From NCBI RefSeq assembly GCF_000478685.1, contig NZ_AMSD01000001.1, forward strand, positions 434,001 through 498,000: 64,000 nt of DNA, given 5' to 3'. Positions 21,322 to 29,460 of the stretch are shown here, piece after piece. The position numbers were made by a program, and so were the translations under genes. Origin of the DNA: Candidatus Photodesmus katoptron Akat1 (GTDB lineage Bacteria > Pseudomonadota > Gammaproteobacteria > Enterobacterales > Vibrionaceae). The notes beneath the pieces were generated by a model. The model worked only from the letters and a program-made list of their open reading frames with translations. It had not been told where the DNA came from and ran no database searches. Every line of letters begins with the position of its first letter. The stretch's first letter is position 1.

Positions 21322-22437
21322 TCATTCGTAAATATACTCAACAACACTTAAACCAAAAGCTGAAAGTGCACGGTATTTTTGAGGAGTCGAAGCAAGTAAA
21401 CGCATATTGCTGACCCCTAAATCTGATAAAATTTGTGATCCTATACCAACTCTTCGTGAATTATCTTGCTTTTTAACTTGTACAAGATTTAAGTTGCCTT
21501 CATCTTGTTTTGAAAACAATTTTGTACGATGAATTAAAAAATCACTAGTTCCTCCACTGCCAAGAATAACCAAGATACCACCATCCTCAGCTATTCTCAT
21601 CATCGCTTGATCGATATTCCAAGCAGATTCTGTCTTATTACGAGTACTGTGCAAAATATCACTGAAAAAATCTTGAATATGAACACGAACAAGAGGAATA
21701 TTTTTCTTTAAAGATCCTTTTTTTAGCGCATAGTGTAACTCGCTGTTTATTGTATCACGAAAAACAAACAATTCAAATTGTCCAAATTTTGTTGGTAATT
21801 TACATTTAGCTACACGCTCAATAGTAGTTTCTGTATTATTCCGGTATTCAATTAGATCTGTTATTGTCCCTAGTTTAATATCATGCTTCTGAGAAAATTT
21901 CTCTAAATCTGGGCGACGAGCCATAGTACCATCTTCATTGAGAATTTCTACAATTACGGAAGCAGCTTCAAAACCTGCTAAACGAGCTAAATCACAACCA
22001 GCTTCAGTATGCCCAGCTCGAGTTAATACACCACCATTTTGAGAAATTAATGGAAAAATATGACCAGGTTGAACAAGATCAGTAGGTCTTGCATTTTTAG
22101 CAACAGCAGCTTTCACAGTCATAGCACGATCAGCTGCAGAAATACCAGTTGTTACACCCTTTGCAGCTTCAATTGAAATAGTAAAATTAGTAGTATATGG
22201 AGCATTATTATTTTGCACCATAGGGGGCAAACCTAAATATTCACAACGCTCTTTTTCTAAAGTTAAGCAAATCAATCCACGACCATGCATTGCCATAAAA
22301 TTAATTGCTTCTGGAGTAATTAGCTCTGCTGCTATAATTAGATCACCTTCATTTTCACGGGATTCATCGTCCATTAAAATAACCATTTTCCCCAGACGAA
22401 TATCTTCAATAATTTCTTGTGTTTTACTTATTGACAT
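21322..22437 (-). CDS. ribBA: 3,4-dihydroxy-2-butanone 4-phosphate synthase with degenerate GTP cyclohydrolase II-like domain
   Basis: The N-terminal half (to about residue 205) is RibB, with [17 protein letters not shown] (acidic metal and substrate loop) and [17 protein letters not shown]-type [17 protein letters not shown]. The C-terminal half resembles GTP cyclohydrolase II. In place of the zinc-binding CLTG...RCDCG cysteines it reads [18 protein letters not shown], without cysteine, and the active-site QEGRGIG is replaced by [11 protein letters not shown]. So it should supply only dihydroxybutanone phosphate, like other RibBX hybrids of beta- and gammaproteobacteria. A separate RibA would be needed elsewhere. 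ATG at 22437 with AGGAG upstream. Confidence 0.93.
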   Translation of the reverse strand: MSISKTQEIIEDIRLGKMVILMDDESRENEGDLIIAAELITPEAINFMAMHGRGLICLTLEKERCEYLGLPPMVQNNNAPYTTNFTISIEAAKGVTTGISAADRAMTVKAAVAKNARPTDLVQPGHIFPLISQNGGVLTRAGHTEAGCDLARLAGFEAASVIVEILNEDGTMARRPDLEKFSQKHDIKLGTITDLIEYRNNTETTIERVAKCKLPTKFGQFELFVFRDTINSELHYALKKGSLKKNIPLVRVHIQDFFSDILHSTRNKTESAWNIDQAMMRIAEDGGILVILGSGGTSDFLIHRTKLFSKQDEGNLNLVQVKKQDNSRRVGIGSQILSDLGVSNMRLLASTPQKYRALSAFGLSVVEYIYE

Positions 22438-22584
22438 AGTCTGCTCCTATGAGTACCCTTATCCGCTATACATCCCTAACGAATAAAATTCTATACCTAA
22501 ATTGGTAGACAGATTTTTATTACTCATCTCAGTTCTTATAAAAGCTATAGCAGGGAATAGCTAAGTAGTTGATTCCTAAGTTAG

Positions 22585-22610
22585 AGTTAAAGCTAGCTCT
22601 AGCTTTAACT
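22585..22610. repeat. Inverted repeat, 12-bp arms with 2-base centre
   Basis: AGTTAAAGCTAG (22585-22596) and CTAGCTTTAACT (22599-22610) are exact complements. No T-run follows on either strand, so it is not a standard terminator. It lies in the ribD-ribBX spacer and could be a scar, a protein-binding site or an mRNA-stabilising hairpin. Confidence 0.7.
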
Positions 22611-22673
22611 TAGAAAGACTAAAAACTAGGTTAGTTTTGCTGCTAGCCCTAAATAATAATAGTGAAAAAAACA

Positions 22674-22709
22674 TTTGCGCGCAAAGTAACCAAGTATAAG
22701 TATAAGTAT
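22674..22709. repeat. GC-rich palindrome followed by a hexamer tandem repeat
   Basis: TTTGCGCGCAAA (22674-22685) is a perfect palindrome that stands out in an AT-rich spacer. AAGTAT is then repeated three times head to tail (22692-22709). No function assigned. Confidence 0.6.
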
Positions 22710-22752
22710 AGTTTGACCCTAATATTGTAAATTCATTTGTATTTATGATAGA

Positions 22753-23883
22753 CTAAAAATCAACTGAATTAGAGTTTTTTTTTGACTTAATCGTTGCAAT
22801 AATGCGAATATCCTCACCTATCTGTCGAATATCTGAAAAACGTAGCTCTAGAATATCAGAAATTTTTTTTATACTTAATTCTCCAAATAAACCAAGACTA
22901 TCATTACCCATTATTTTAGGTGCTAAATATAATACTAGCTCATCAATCAAATCCAATTTTATTAATGAATTTGCTAATGTTTGACCAGCTTCTACCCAGA
23001 GTTCATTGATGCTATGTTCTTTAGCTAGAAACATAAGCATTCTTACTAGATCAAATTGTTTATTTATATTAATAGGAATGTTAATATTCCCTGGCAATGA
23101 ATTTACAATAAATAAAGGACCACCAAATGTTTTGAACAAATTTAAATTATCATGTAATTTTTCTGAATAATCCAAAATAACACGAAGAGGCTGACGAACT
23201 TTTGATTGAGGTAAGTGAGCCCTAATAGATTCTGGAAGCTCACTCCATCGAACATTAAGTGATGCATTATCATTAATTACAGTTTTACTAGTTGATAAAA
23301 TTGCACTAGATCTAGCACGAAAACCTTGAACATCTCTTCTAGCGTGTACAGAAGTAATCCATTGACTTCTTCCATTAAATAATGCAGTCTTCCCATCAAT
23401 ACTAGCTGCCATTTTTAACCTTATAAATGGCATTCCAGTCTTCATCCGTTTTATAAAACCAACATTTAAAGCTTCAGCATCAGATTGAAGTAATCCAACT
23501 TCTACTTCTATACCTGATTTTTTTAATATTAATATGCCTCGTCCAGATACTTTAGGATTTGGATCTTGCATTGCACACACAACTTTTATTACTTTAGCTT
23601 TAATAAGAGCTTTAACGCATGCGGGAGTCTTACCATAATATGAACATGGTTCTAAAGTAACATAAACTGTTGCACCAATAGCTTGATGACCAGCAACATT
23701 TAAGGCATGAATTTCAGCATGGTAACTTCCGGCTTGATAATGAAACCCTTCTCCTACTATTTTTCTATCTTTCATAATGACGCAACCAACATTAGGATTA
23801 GGATCCGTTGTATAAAATCCGCGTTTTGCTAATTCAATTGCTCTTAACATCATTTGATGATCTACATATGAAAACTGTTTCAT
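22753..23883 (-). CDS. ribD: Riboflavin biosynthesis deaminase/reductase RibD
   Basis: Bifunctional enzyme: an N-terminal zinc deaminase (HAEIHALN with catalytic Glu, then EPCSYYGKTPACVKAL supplying the zinc cysteines) and a C-terminal NADPH-dependent reductase (RLKMAASIDGKTALFNGRSQWITS, ELWVEAGQTLANSLI). I chose the ATG at 23883 (376 residues) because MKQFSYVDHQMMLRAI aligns with Vibrio RibD. An in-frame ATG at 23916 adds eleven residues without homology, and neither has a clear ribosome-binding site. First gene of the rib cluster. Its usual upstream neighbour nrdR is gone. Confidence 0.94.
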   Translation of the reverse strand: MKQFSYVDHQMMLRAIELAKRGFYTTDPNPNVGCVIMKDRKIVGEGFHYQAGSYHAEIHALNVAGHQAIGATVYVTLEPCSYYGKTPACVKALIKAKVIKVVCAMQDPNPKVSGRGILILKKSGIEVEVGLLQSDAEALNVGFIKRMKTGMPFIRLKMAASIDGKTALFNGRSQWITSVHARRDVQGFRARSSAILSTSKTVINDNASLNVRWSELPESIRAHLPQSKVRQPLRVILDYSEKLHDNLNLFKTFGGPLFIVNSLPGNINIPININKQFDLVRMLMFLAKEHSINELWVEAGQTLANSLIKLDLIDELVLYLAPKIMGNDSLGLFGELSIKKISDILELRFSDIRQIGEDIRIIATIKSKKNSNSVDF

Positions 23884-24314
23884 ATTAATTAAAGTATATC
23901 TAAATTGATTCAACATGTTAGCATTTTATAGTAACTTAAATGCTTTACTGATTAAATAAATAAAAACTTGTACGTTTAATAAATTAATGCTAGTAAATAT
24001 ATTTAATTTTCTCAACTCAACTAGTTTGGTCTTAATTAAAAAACCTTGCTTCCTGGGTCTATCAAGATAAAAATGACTATAATGAGATAAGCTTATAAAA
24101 TTTAATAAATAACTCTAAGTTTGTAGAAAAGTATTAGTGATGATATTATTAGAATATAGCTTAGTTATATTAATTCACATTATTGAGCGATTGACTTGAT
24201 TCTTGAAGTTATTTTTATCTGAGATAAGACGTTAATTTTAGATTTCATCATAGTAATATGGAAATTGTGAATAGACAGATATAAAAAAAGTAGCAGTTGG
24301 AACCATTGAACAGC

Positions 24315-24341
24315 AAATATTATTCGTTATGAATAATATTT
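24315..24341. repeat. 11-bp dyad upstream of the flagellin promoter
   Basis: AAATATTATTC (24315-24325) and GAATAATATTT (24331-24341) are exact complements around GTTAT. It abuts the -35 of the proposed flagellin promoter, the position expected for an operator or an upstream hairpin. No T-run follows. Confidence 0.6.
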
Positions 24342-24366
24342 AAGATTTTTAAAACTAAACCGTTAT
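24340..24366 (+). promoter_or_regulatory. Possible sigma-28 (FliA) promoter of the flagellin gene
   Basis: TTAA (24340-24343), 15 bases, then ACCGTTAT (24359-24366), compared with the consensus TAAA-N15-GCCGATAA: the spacing is exact, with three of four and five of eight bases matching. It lies about 57 bases before the ATG. No -24/-12 GG-N10-GC element for sigma-54 was found nearby. Confidence 0.35.
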
Positions 24367-24423
24367 CTTAACTACTACGAAGAAGGTTACTTTATTATTT
24401 TTTAAAACAATTGGAGAGATACT

Positions 24424-25557
24424 ATGGCAGTAAGTGTAAATACAAACGTATCAGCAATGACAGCACAGCGTTATCTAAATAATGCAGACAATGCTCAAAA
24501 GATATCAATGGAACGTTTATCTTCTGGCTTTAAGATTAATAGTGCTAAAGATGATGCAGCAGGCCTTCAAATTTCAAATCGTTTAAATGTACAAAGTCGT
24601 GGTCTGGATGTTGCTATACGTAATGCAAACAATGGTATTTCTATTGCACAAATTGCTGAAGGAGCGATGAAAGAAACAACTAATATTTTGCAACGCATGC
24701 GTGATCTATCTCTACAATCAGCTAATGGTTCTAACTCTAAATCAGAGCGTATCGCTATACAAGATGAAGTGAGATCTCTTAATGATGAGTTAAATCGTAT
24801 TGCTGAAACAACATCTTTTGGTGGTAATAAGCTACTTAATGGAAATTTTTCTACTAAATCTTTTCAAATTGGAGCAAACAATGGTGAAGCAGTAATGCTT
24901 AGTCTTAATAACATGCGTAGTGATAACTCTGAAATGGGTGGCACTAGCTATAAAGCAAATAATGGGAAAAGTAAAGATTGGTCTATACAGGCTGAGAGGA
25001 ATGATTTGGCAATTACTTTAACAGACAAAGAAGGTCAGGAGCAAATCATTAATATAGAAGCTAAAATTGGAGATGATATTGAAGAGTTAGCAACCTATAT
25101 AAACGGGCAAACAAATATGGTGAAAGTTTCTGTGAATGAGAATGGAGAATTACAAATATTTGCTGGTAGTGATAAAGTAGTAGGAGAAGTTTCTTTTAGT
25201 GGAACCCTTGCTGATGAATTCGATATGCAAATAGGCAAAAAGGTAGTAGTTAATGCTATTGATGTAACATCTGTAGGTGGTGCACAAGAGTCTGTTGGAA
25301 TTATTGATTCTGCACTACAATATGTAGATAGCCATCGAGCAGAGCTAGGTGCTTTCCAAAACCGTTTAGAACATGCTATAACTAACTTGGAAAACATTAA
25401 TGAAAATGTAAATACTTCTAAAAGTCGATTAAAAGATACTGATTTTGCAAAAGAAACTACTGCACTGACTAAATCCCAAATTTTATCTCAAGCTTCAAGT
25501 TCTATTCTTGCACAAGCTAAGCAGGCACCGAATGCAGCGTTAAGTTTACTTGGATAA
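24424..25557 (+). CDS. Flagellin (polar flagellum filament protein)
   Basis: Filament subunit, 377 residues. The N-terminal D0/D1 domain reads [38 protein letters not shown] and the motif [17 protein letters not shown]. The C-terminal D1/D0 domain reads [23 protein letters not shown] and ends [17 protein letters not shown]. The central domain is short (about residues 175-275), as in Vibrio flagellins. ATG with GGAG eight bases upstream. It stands apart from the main flagellar cluster, 21 kb from the second flagellin. A conserved C-terminal LSLLG makes this the more typical of the two, probably FlaA-like. The strong terminator at 25609-25650 ends it. Confidence 0.96.
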   Translation: MAVSVNTNVSAMTAQRYLNNADNAQKISMERLSSGFKINSAKDDAAGLQISNRLNVQSRGLDVAIRNANNGISIAQIAEGAMKETTNILQRMRDLSLQSANGSNSKSERIAIQDEVRSLNDELNRIAETTSFGGNKLLNGNFSTKSFQIGANNGEAVMLSLNNMRSDNSEMGGTSYKANNGKSKDWSIQAERNDLAITLTDKEGQEQIINIEAKIGDDIEELATYINGQTNMVKVSVNENGELQIFAGSDKVVGEVSFSGTLADEFDMQIGKKVVVNAIDVTSVGGAQESVGIIDSALQYVDSHRAELGAFQNRLEHAITNLENINENVNTSKSRLKDTDFAKETTALTKSQILSQASSSILAQAKQAPNAALSLLG

Positions 25558-25608
25558 ATTTATATTTCATTTCTTAGTTATCAGTTGCATGAATGAATAA
25601 GCACCACT

Positions 25609-25650
25609 AAAAAACCTAGCCATCATTACATTATTTTGGCTAGGTTTTTT
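25609..25650. terminator. Bidirectional terminator between flagellin and dapD
   Basis: AAAAACCTAGCCA (from about 25610) pairs with TGGCTAGGTTTTT (from 25637), with a 14-base loop and A/T runs on both sides. It can stop the rightward flagellin transcript and the leftward dapD transcript, which converge here. Confidence 0.85.
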
Positions 25651-25697
25651 AAAAGGTTTCATAAGATAAACATATTTAAACGGGAAAAGCTTCGAAA

Positions 25698-26729
25698 TTA
25701 ATTATTATTATGTAAGTCACTATTTAATTGTACTACAAGATTATTTTTTAGACATTCAATTTGACCAGTAATAGAATTACGACGAAATAACAAATCAGGA
25801 ACATTCGAAAGAGTATATGCTTTCACAACTTTTACTCTTTTATGTAAGGTATTTAGAATTAATACTTTTGAACCTGCAGTCAAATATAAACCAGCTTCAA
25901 TAATACAACGATCACCTAGTGGAAAACCAATACCTGAATTAGCACCTAACAATGCATTCTTACCAATAGAAATAACTGAACAACCTCCTCCAGATAGTGT
26001 ACCCATTATGGAAGCACCACCACCTATATCAGTTCCAACACCTATTATTACACCTGAAGAAATACGACCTTCCACCATATTCATACCAAGAGTACCCGCA
26101 TTAAAATTAATAAAACCTTCATGCATAACAGTTGTCCCTTTACCTAAATAGGCTCCAAGTCGAACACGAGATGCATCTGCAATGCGAACTCCAGAAGGAA
26201 CAATATAATCTACCATTTTTGGGAATTTATCTATGCAATTTACAGTTAAAGAATTTCCTTGCCCCCGTGCTTTAATTTGATATTCAACCAACTCTGGAAG
26301 ATCAATAGGTCCCTTATTTGTCCAAGCTATATTATGCAATAATGCAAAGATACCATCTAATATAACATTATTAGGTTTAACTAAACGGTGTGAAATTAGT
26401 TGCAATTTTAAAAAAACTTCAGCTATAGACTCAGGTTTTTTATCTACTTCAAGAGCAACTAAAATAAAAGATTGATTAGGTAGTAGAGATTTCTCTGAAA
26501 AACCTATACTTCTATTATTACTATATGTTTTGAATGTATTTGCTAATTTATCAGCTTGAAGATTAGAAAGCTCAATAACAGTATTACCTTTCCAAAAATA
26601 AGTGACTTCTTTTGCTGAATTAACTAAACAATCACTTGGTTTAAGAATAGGCTGAGGGAAAAATGCTTCAATTATCTTTCCATCACGATTTTTGGTAGCA
26701 ATACCGAAAGCTAATGAAAAGTAAGACAT
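25698..26729 (-). CDS. dapD: 2,3,4,5-tetrahydropyridine-2,6-dicarboxylate N-succinyltransferase
   Basis: Succinylase step of diaminopimelate and lysine synthesis, needed for peptidoglycan cross-links. The product is the long DapD form (343 residues): MSYFSLAFGIATKNRDGKII at the start, then a hexapeptide beta-helix with VPSGVRIADASRVRLGAYLG, NFNAGTLGMNMVEGRIS and GGGASIMGTLSGGG. I chose the ATG at 26729, which has GGAGA eight bases upstream. The upstream in-frame start adds ten unrelated residues. In E. coli and Vibrio dapD follows glnD and map; glnD is missing here. Confidence 0.95.
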   Translation of the reverse strand: MSYFSLAFGIATKNRDGKIIEAFFPQPILKPSDCLVNSAKEVTYFWKGNTVIELSNLQADKLANTFKTYSNNRSIGFSEKSLLPNQSFILVALEVDKKPESIAEVFLKLQLISHRLVKPNNVILDGIFALLHNIAWTNKGPIDLPELVEYQIKARGQGNSLTVNCIDKFPKMVDYIVPSGVRIADASRVRLGAYLGKGTTVMHEGFINFNAGTLGMNMVEGRISSGVIIGVGTDIGGGASIMGTLSGGGCSVISIGKNALLGANSGIGFPLGDRCIIEAGLYLTAGSKVLILNTLHKRVKVVKAYTLSNVPDLLFRRNSITGQIECLKNNLVVQLNSDLHNNN

Positions 26730-26792
26730 GTCTAATTCTCCATATAAACTAACTATCAAAAAAAACTACCTAAAAATAACATTTATGCAAGT

Positions 26793-26817
26793 AAAAAGCC
26801 CGAATAAAAATCCGGAC
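26793..26817 (-). terminator. Terminator after the peroxiredoxin gene
   Basis: Minus strand: GTCCG (26813-26817) pairs with CGGGC (26798-26802, one G-T pair) across an AT loop, followed by TTTTT (26793-26797). It is 41 bp past the peroxiredoxin stop. Confidence 0.7.
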
Positions 26818-26858
26818 CTTAAATCTTTTTATTAATAAAGGATATCACTTAGAAGATG

Positions 26859-27467
26859 CTATCTATCTAAATCTTTTATATATTTAGATAAAAATTGTGC
26901 AACACCTATTGGAGACGCTTTCATACCAGTCTTTCCTTCCTTCCATTGAGCTGGACAAACTTCACCATTTTGTTCATGAAAATTTAAAGCATCTACCATA
27001 CGTAACATCTCATCAATATCACGTCCTAGTGGAAGATCATTAATTACTTGATGACGTATAATCTGGTTCTCATCTATTAAAAAAGAAGCACGGAATGCTA
27101 CACCTTCTACTGAATATTCTACTCCATATCCTTTACAAATCTCATGTTTAATATCAGCAACTAAAGGATACTTCACTGGACCAATACCACCATCCTTAAT
27201 AGCTATCTTACGCCACGCATTATGAGAAAACTGAGAATCTATAGATACACCAATTACCTCTACACCTTTTTCTTTAAAAAGATGAAACCGTTTATCAAAT
27301 GCAATCAGCTCTGATGGACAAACAAAAGTAAAATCCATCGGATAAAAGAAAAGAACTGATTTCTTACCTTTCGTAAATTCAAAAAAATTAAAATCATTAA
27401 TAATTTCTCCATTTCCTAACACTGCTGCTGAAGTAAAATCAGGAGCCTTGCATCCAACTAATACCAT
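26859..27467 (-). CDS. Typical 2-Cys peroxiredoxin (AhpC/TSA family)
   Basis: Thiol peroxidase reducing hydrogen peroxide and organic peroxides. The 202-residue protein has the peroxidatic cysteine in FYPMDFTFVCPSELIAF near residue 50 and the resolving cysteine in GEVCPAQWKEGK near residue 172, the 2-Cys arrangement. ASFLIDENQIIRHQVINDLP is the conserved central strand. ATG at 27467 with GGAG upstream. Single-gene unit with its own terminator. It resembles the Vibrio AhpC/TSA protein, which is distinct from AhpCF. The reductant (thioredoxin or AhpF) cannot be told from here. Confidence 0.93.
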   Translation of the reverse strand: MVLVGCKAPDFTSAAVLGNGEIINDFNFFEFTKGKKSVLFFYPMDFTFVCPSELIAFDKRFHLFKEKGVEVIGVSIDSQFSHNAWRKIAIKDGGIGPVKYPLVADIKHEICKGYGVEYSVEGVAFRASFLIDENQIIRHQVINDLPLGRDIDEMLRMVDALNFHEQNGEVCPAQWKEGKTGMKASPIGVAQFLSKYIKDLDR

Positions 27468-27541
27468 TTTTTATCTCCTAAATATAAATAAATAACCAAG
27501 GAATAATATAACTTAAGCATATCCCCTTCCTTTTATTATAT

Positions 27542-27563
27542 TGTATCAGAAGATTATGATACA
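27542..27563. repeat. 7-bp dyad upstream of the peroxiredoxin gene
   Basis: TGTATCA (27542-27548) and TGATACA (27557-27563) are complements separated by eight bases, in the spacer between the peroxiredoxin start and the yajG-like gene. It is a possible regulator site, without a match to a motif I can name. Confidence 0.35.
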
Positions 27564-27633
27564 GTTCGTAGCACTTAAAGACTAGTAACACTAAACAAAA
27601 TACGACATTTTAGTGATACCGATAGAAAATATT

Positions 27634-28213
27634 ATGAAATATTCTAGCTTACTTACCTGTATTGTTCCTCTCATTGTATCATGTTCTTCTATTCAGCAAG
27701 AAACACAGATTAACTTTTCACCTCAAATAATACTAAATAAAATTTACCCAACTAAAAAGAATACTTTTTTTTAATAAGCAAAGATACAAGGCTAACACAG
27801 TACATTGGATTAGTTGAAAAATCTTTTTTTAATTCTAAAAAAAACTTATCCATACTAAACAAAACATACGTATCACTGTTGAAAACCTCCTTATAACACA
27901 ATTCAACGCACAAGGATTTCATCACCAAATAAACAGCCAAAATATAATTGAAATGGAAATTCAAGAAGTGCTTATCAGACTAAAAAGACATATGTTACAA
28001 AATAGAATAAATGCTAAATCAACCATTCTGATCACCGCTAAAACACCGATAGGTAAATTAATAAAGACTTACAATGCTAAAATAGAAAGAACATTCGTTC
28101 TTAATGAAGTAAATAATACAATTGAAACAATACTAAACGAAATGATAAGTATAGTTTTAATGAAAATATATACTGATTATGAATTACAAGACTATATGAG
28201 AAAATATTTCTAA
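27634..28213 (+). pseudogene. yajG: YajG-like lipoprotein gene with two homopolymer frame breaks
   Basis: Frame 1 from the ATG at 27634 encodes a lipoprotein signal peptide with lipobox IVSC (MKYSSLLTCIVPLIVSCSS). It stops at a run of eight T (27765-27772). Shifting one base continues as ISKDTRLTQYIGLVEKS. A second one-base shift at a run of eight A (27837-27844) restores IHTKQNIRITVEN and then the C-terminal half to 28213, ending YELQDYMRKYF. Taken together this resembles the YajG family of small outer-membrane lipoproteins of unknown role. Both breaks look like loss of one base from a homopolymer. It may be a pseudogene, a slippage-expressed gene or a sequencing artefact. Confidence 0.6.
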
Positions 28214-28240
28214 CTATTTTTCATATCATACGAATGCATA

Positions 28241-28269
28241 TTTTTTATTAGATTTTATCTAATAAAAAA
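28241..28269 (+). terminator. Hairpin with 12-bp arms after the yajG-like gene
   Basis: TTTTTTATTAGA (28241-28252) and TCTAATAAAAAA (28258-28269) pair perfectly around a five-base loop, 28 bp past the preceding stop. The A/T flanks form part of the stem. Its position fits a terminator, though the stem is AT-rich and no separate T-run follows. Confidence 0.45.
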
Positions 28270-28468
28270 TGAAGATGTATTATCCATAGTAGATTTGTCT
28301 GTTAAATAATTTTATTACAGTTAACTGTTCCATCAAATAATTATTACAAAATAATTCTGCTTTTTCAGTAAAATCGTTGATGTTACATATCAAGTTTTTT
28401 AGTAGTAATACAATTTTTATTAATAAAAATGCTATACTCAAGCAAAATATCATTCAGGAAGAATATTT

Positions 28469-29416
28469 ATGATCATTGTAACTGGTGGTGCTGGTATGAT
28501 TGGTAGCAATATTATTAAAGCACTCAACAGAAGAAATATAACAAATATTTTAGTTGTAGATGATTTTAAAAATGGCAAAAAATTTCGAAATCTAGTAGAC
28601 CTTGATATTAGTGACTATCTAGACCGTAATGATTTTTTATTGAAAATTACAGCTAACAAAAAAACTTTAGGTCAAATTGACGCTATTTTTCATGAAGGTG
28701 CATGCGCTGTAACTACAGAATGGGATGGTCACTACATGATGTTGAATAACTATGAGTATTCAAAAAAGCTACTTCATTATTCATTAGAATATAAAATTCC
28801 TTTCCTCTATGCATCTTCATCTGCTACTTACGGTAAAAAAAAGGTATTTATTGAAAATAAAGAATATGAAGGAGCTATTAATATTTATGGATACTCTAAG
28901 CAACAATTTGATAATTATGTTCGAAAAATATGGGAAACATCTAAAATTAATAATGAAAAGTTATCACAAATAACTGGCTTTCGTTACTTTAATGTTTATG
29001 GACCTCATGAACAACATAAAAATTCAATGGCTTCAATTATTTTTCATTTTAATCGTCAAATAAATTCAGGAGAAACTTTAAAAATATTTGAAGGTAGTAA
29101 AAAATTTCAACGAGATTTTGTATATGTAGAAGATGTAGCTGAAGTCAATTTATGGTTTATGAAAAATAAAATATCTGGTATTTTCAATGTAGGAACAGGC
29201 AAGGCCACATCGTTTTATAACATAGCTAAAACAATGGTTGAATACTATGGAAAAGGTGAGATTGAAACTATTCCATTTCCAGAACATTTAAAAGATTCTT
29301 ACCAAAGTTTTACTGAAGCAAACTTAACAAAACTTCGTTCAATTGGTTGTAAGCATAAATTCAAAACAGTCAAAGAAGGTATATTAGAGTATATGAAAAT
29401 TATTAATAGGAAATAA
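28469..29416 (+). CDS. hldD: ADP-L-glycero-D-manno-heptose 6-epimerase
   Basis: Last step in making the activated heptose of the lipopolysaccharide inner core. Short-chain dehydrogenase/reductase fold: [16 protein letters not shown] with the NADP-binding glycine motif, [31 protein letters not shown], catalytic [12 protein letters not shown] (YxxxK near residue 140) and [14 protein letters not shown]. At 315 residues the length is normal. ATG at 28469 with AGGAAG upstream. It implies that a heptose-containing core is still made on the lipid A from lpxA, lpxB and lpxD. Confidence 0.96.
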   Translation: MIIVTGGAGMIGSNIIKALNRRNITNILVVDDFKNGKKFRNLVDLDISDYLDRNDFLLKITANKKTLGQIDAIFHEGACAVTTEWDGHYMMLNNYEYSKKLLHYSLEYKIPFLYASSSATYGKKKVFIENKEYEGAINIYGYSKQQFDNYVRKIWETSKINNEKLSQITGFRYFNVYGPHEQHKNSMASIIFHFNRQINSGETLKIFEGSKKFQRDFVYVEDVAEVNLWFMKNKISGIFNVGTGKATSFYNIAKTMVEYYGKGEIETIPFPEHLKDSYQSFTEANLTKLRSIGCKHKFKTVKEGILEYMKIINRK

Positions 29417-29432
29417 ATTTCCTGATTTTTTT
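29408..29432 (+). terminator. Terminator at the end of hldD
   Basis: AGGAAA (29408-29413), TAAA loop, TTTCCT (29418-29423), then GA and seven T. The hairpin overlaps the hldD stop codon. The stem is short but the T-run is clear. Confidence 0.55.
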
Positions 29433-29460
29433 GGGAATAAATAAAGAGGAAATAAATTTT

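Larger units (their letters stand above)
22438..22752. other. Gene-free tract where ribE would be expected
   Basis: 315 bp between ribD and ribBX, where Vibrio carries riboflavin synthase (ribE, about 650 bp). I see no open frame or recognisable RibE fragment on either strand. It contains a 12-bp dyad (22585-22610), a 12-bp palindrome (22674-22685) and a hexamer repeated three times (22692-22709). No FMN riboswitch core was recognised. The ribBX ribosome-binding site is at its right-to-left end. Confidence 0.7.
23884..24423. other. Divergent intergenic region between ribD and the flagellin gene
   Basis: 540 bp, AT-rich, without a credible gene. I looked for nrdR, which precedes ribD in Vibrio, and saw no trace. 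It should hold the ribD promoter and the flagellin control region (dyad at 24315-24341 and a sigma-28-like site at 24340-24366). GGAG before the flagellin ATG at 24424 is the ribosome-binding site. Confidence 0.6.

Noticed and set aside
22438-22752. FMN riboswitch in the rib cluster
   Set aside because: The conserved AGGGTGAAnTCCC-type core and the multi-helix layout are not visible.
24270-24340. Possible sigma-54 site (TTGGAACCATTGAACAGCAA) upstream of flagellin
   Set aside because: The GG to GC distance is 14 rather than 12 bases, so it cannot serve as a -24/-12 element.
27752-27964. A 70-codon minus-strand frame over the yajG-like region
   Set aside because: It is antisense to the reconstructed lipoprotein gene, has no ribosome-binding site and no family resemblance.
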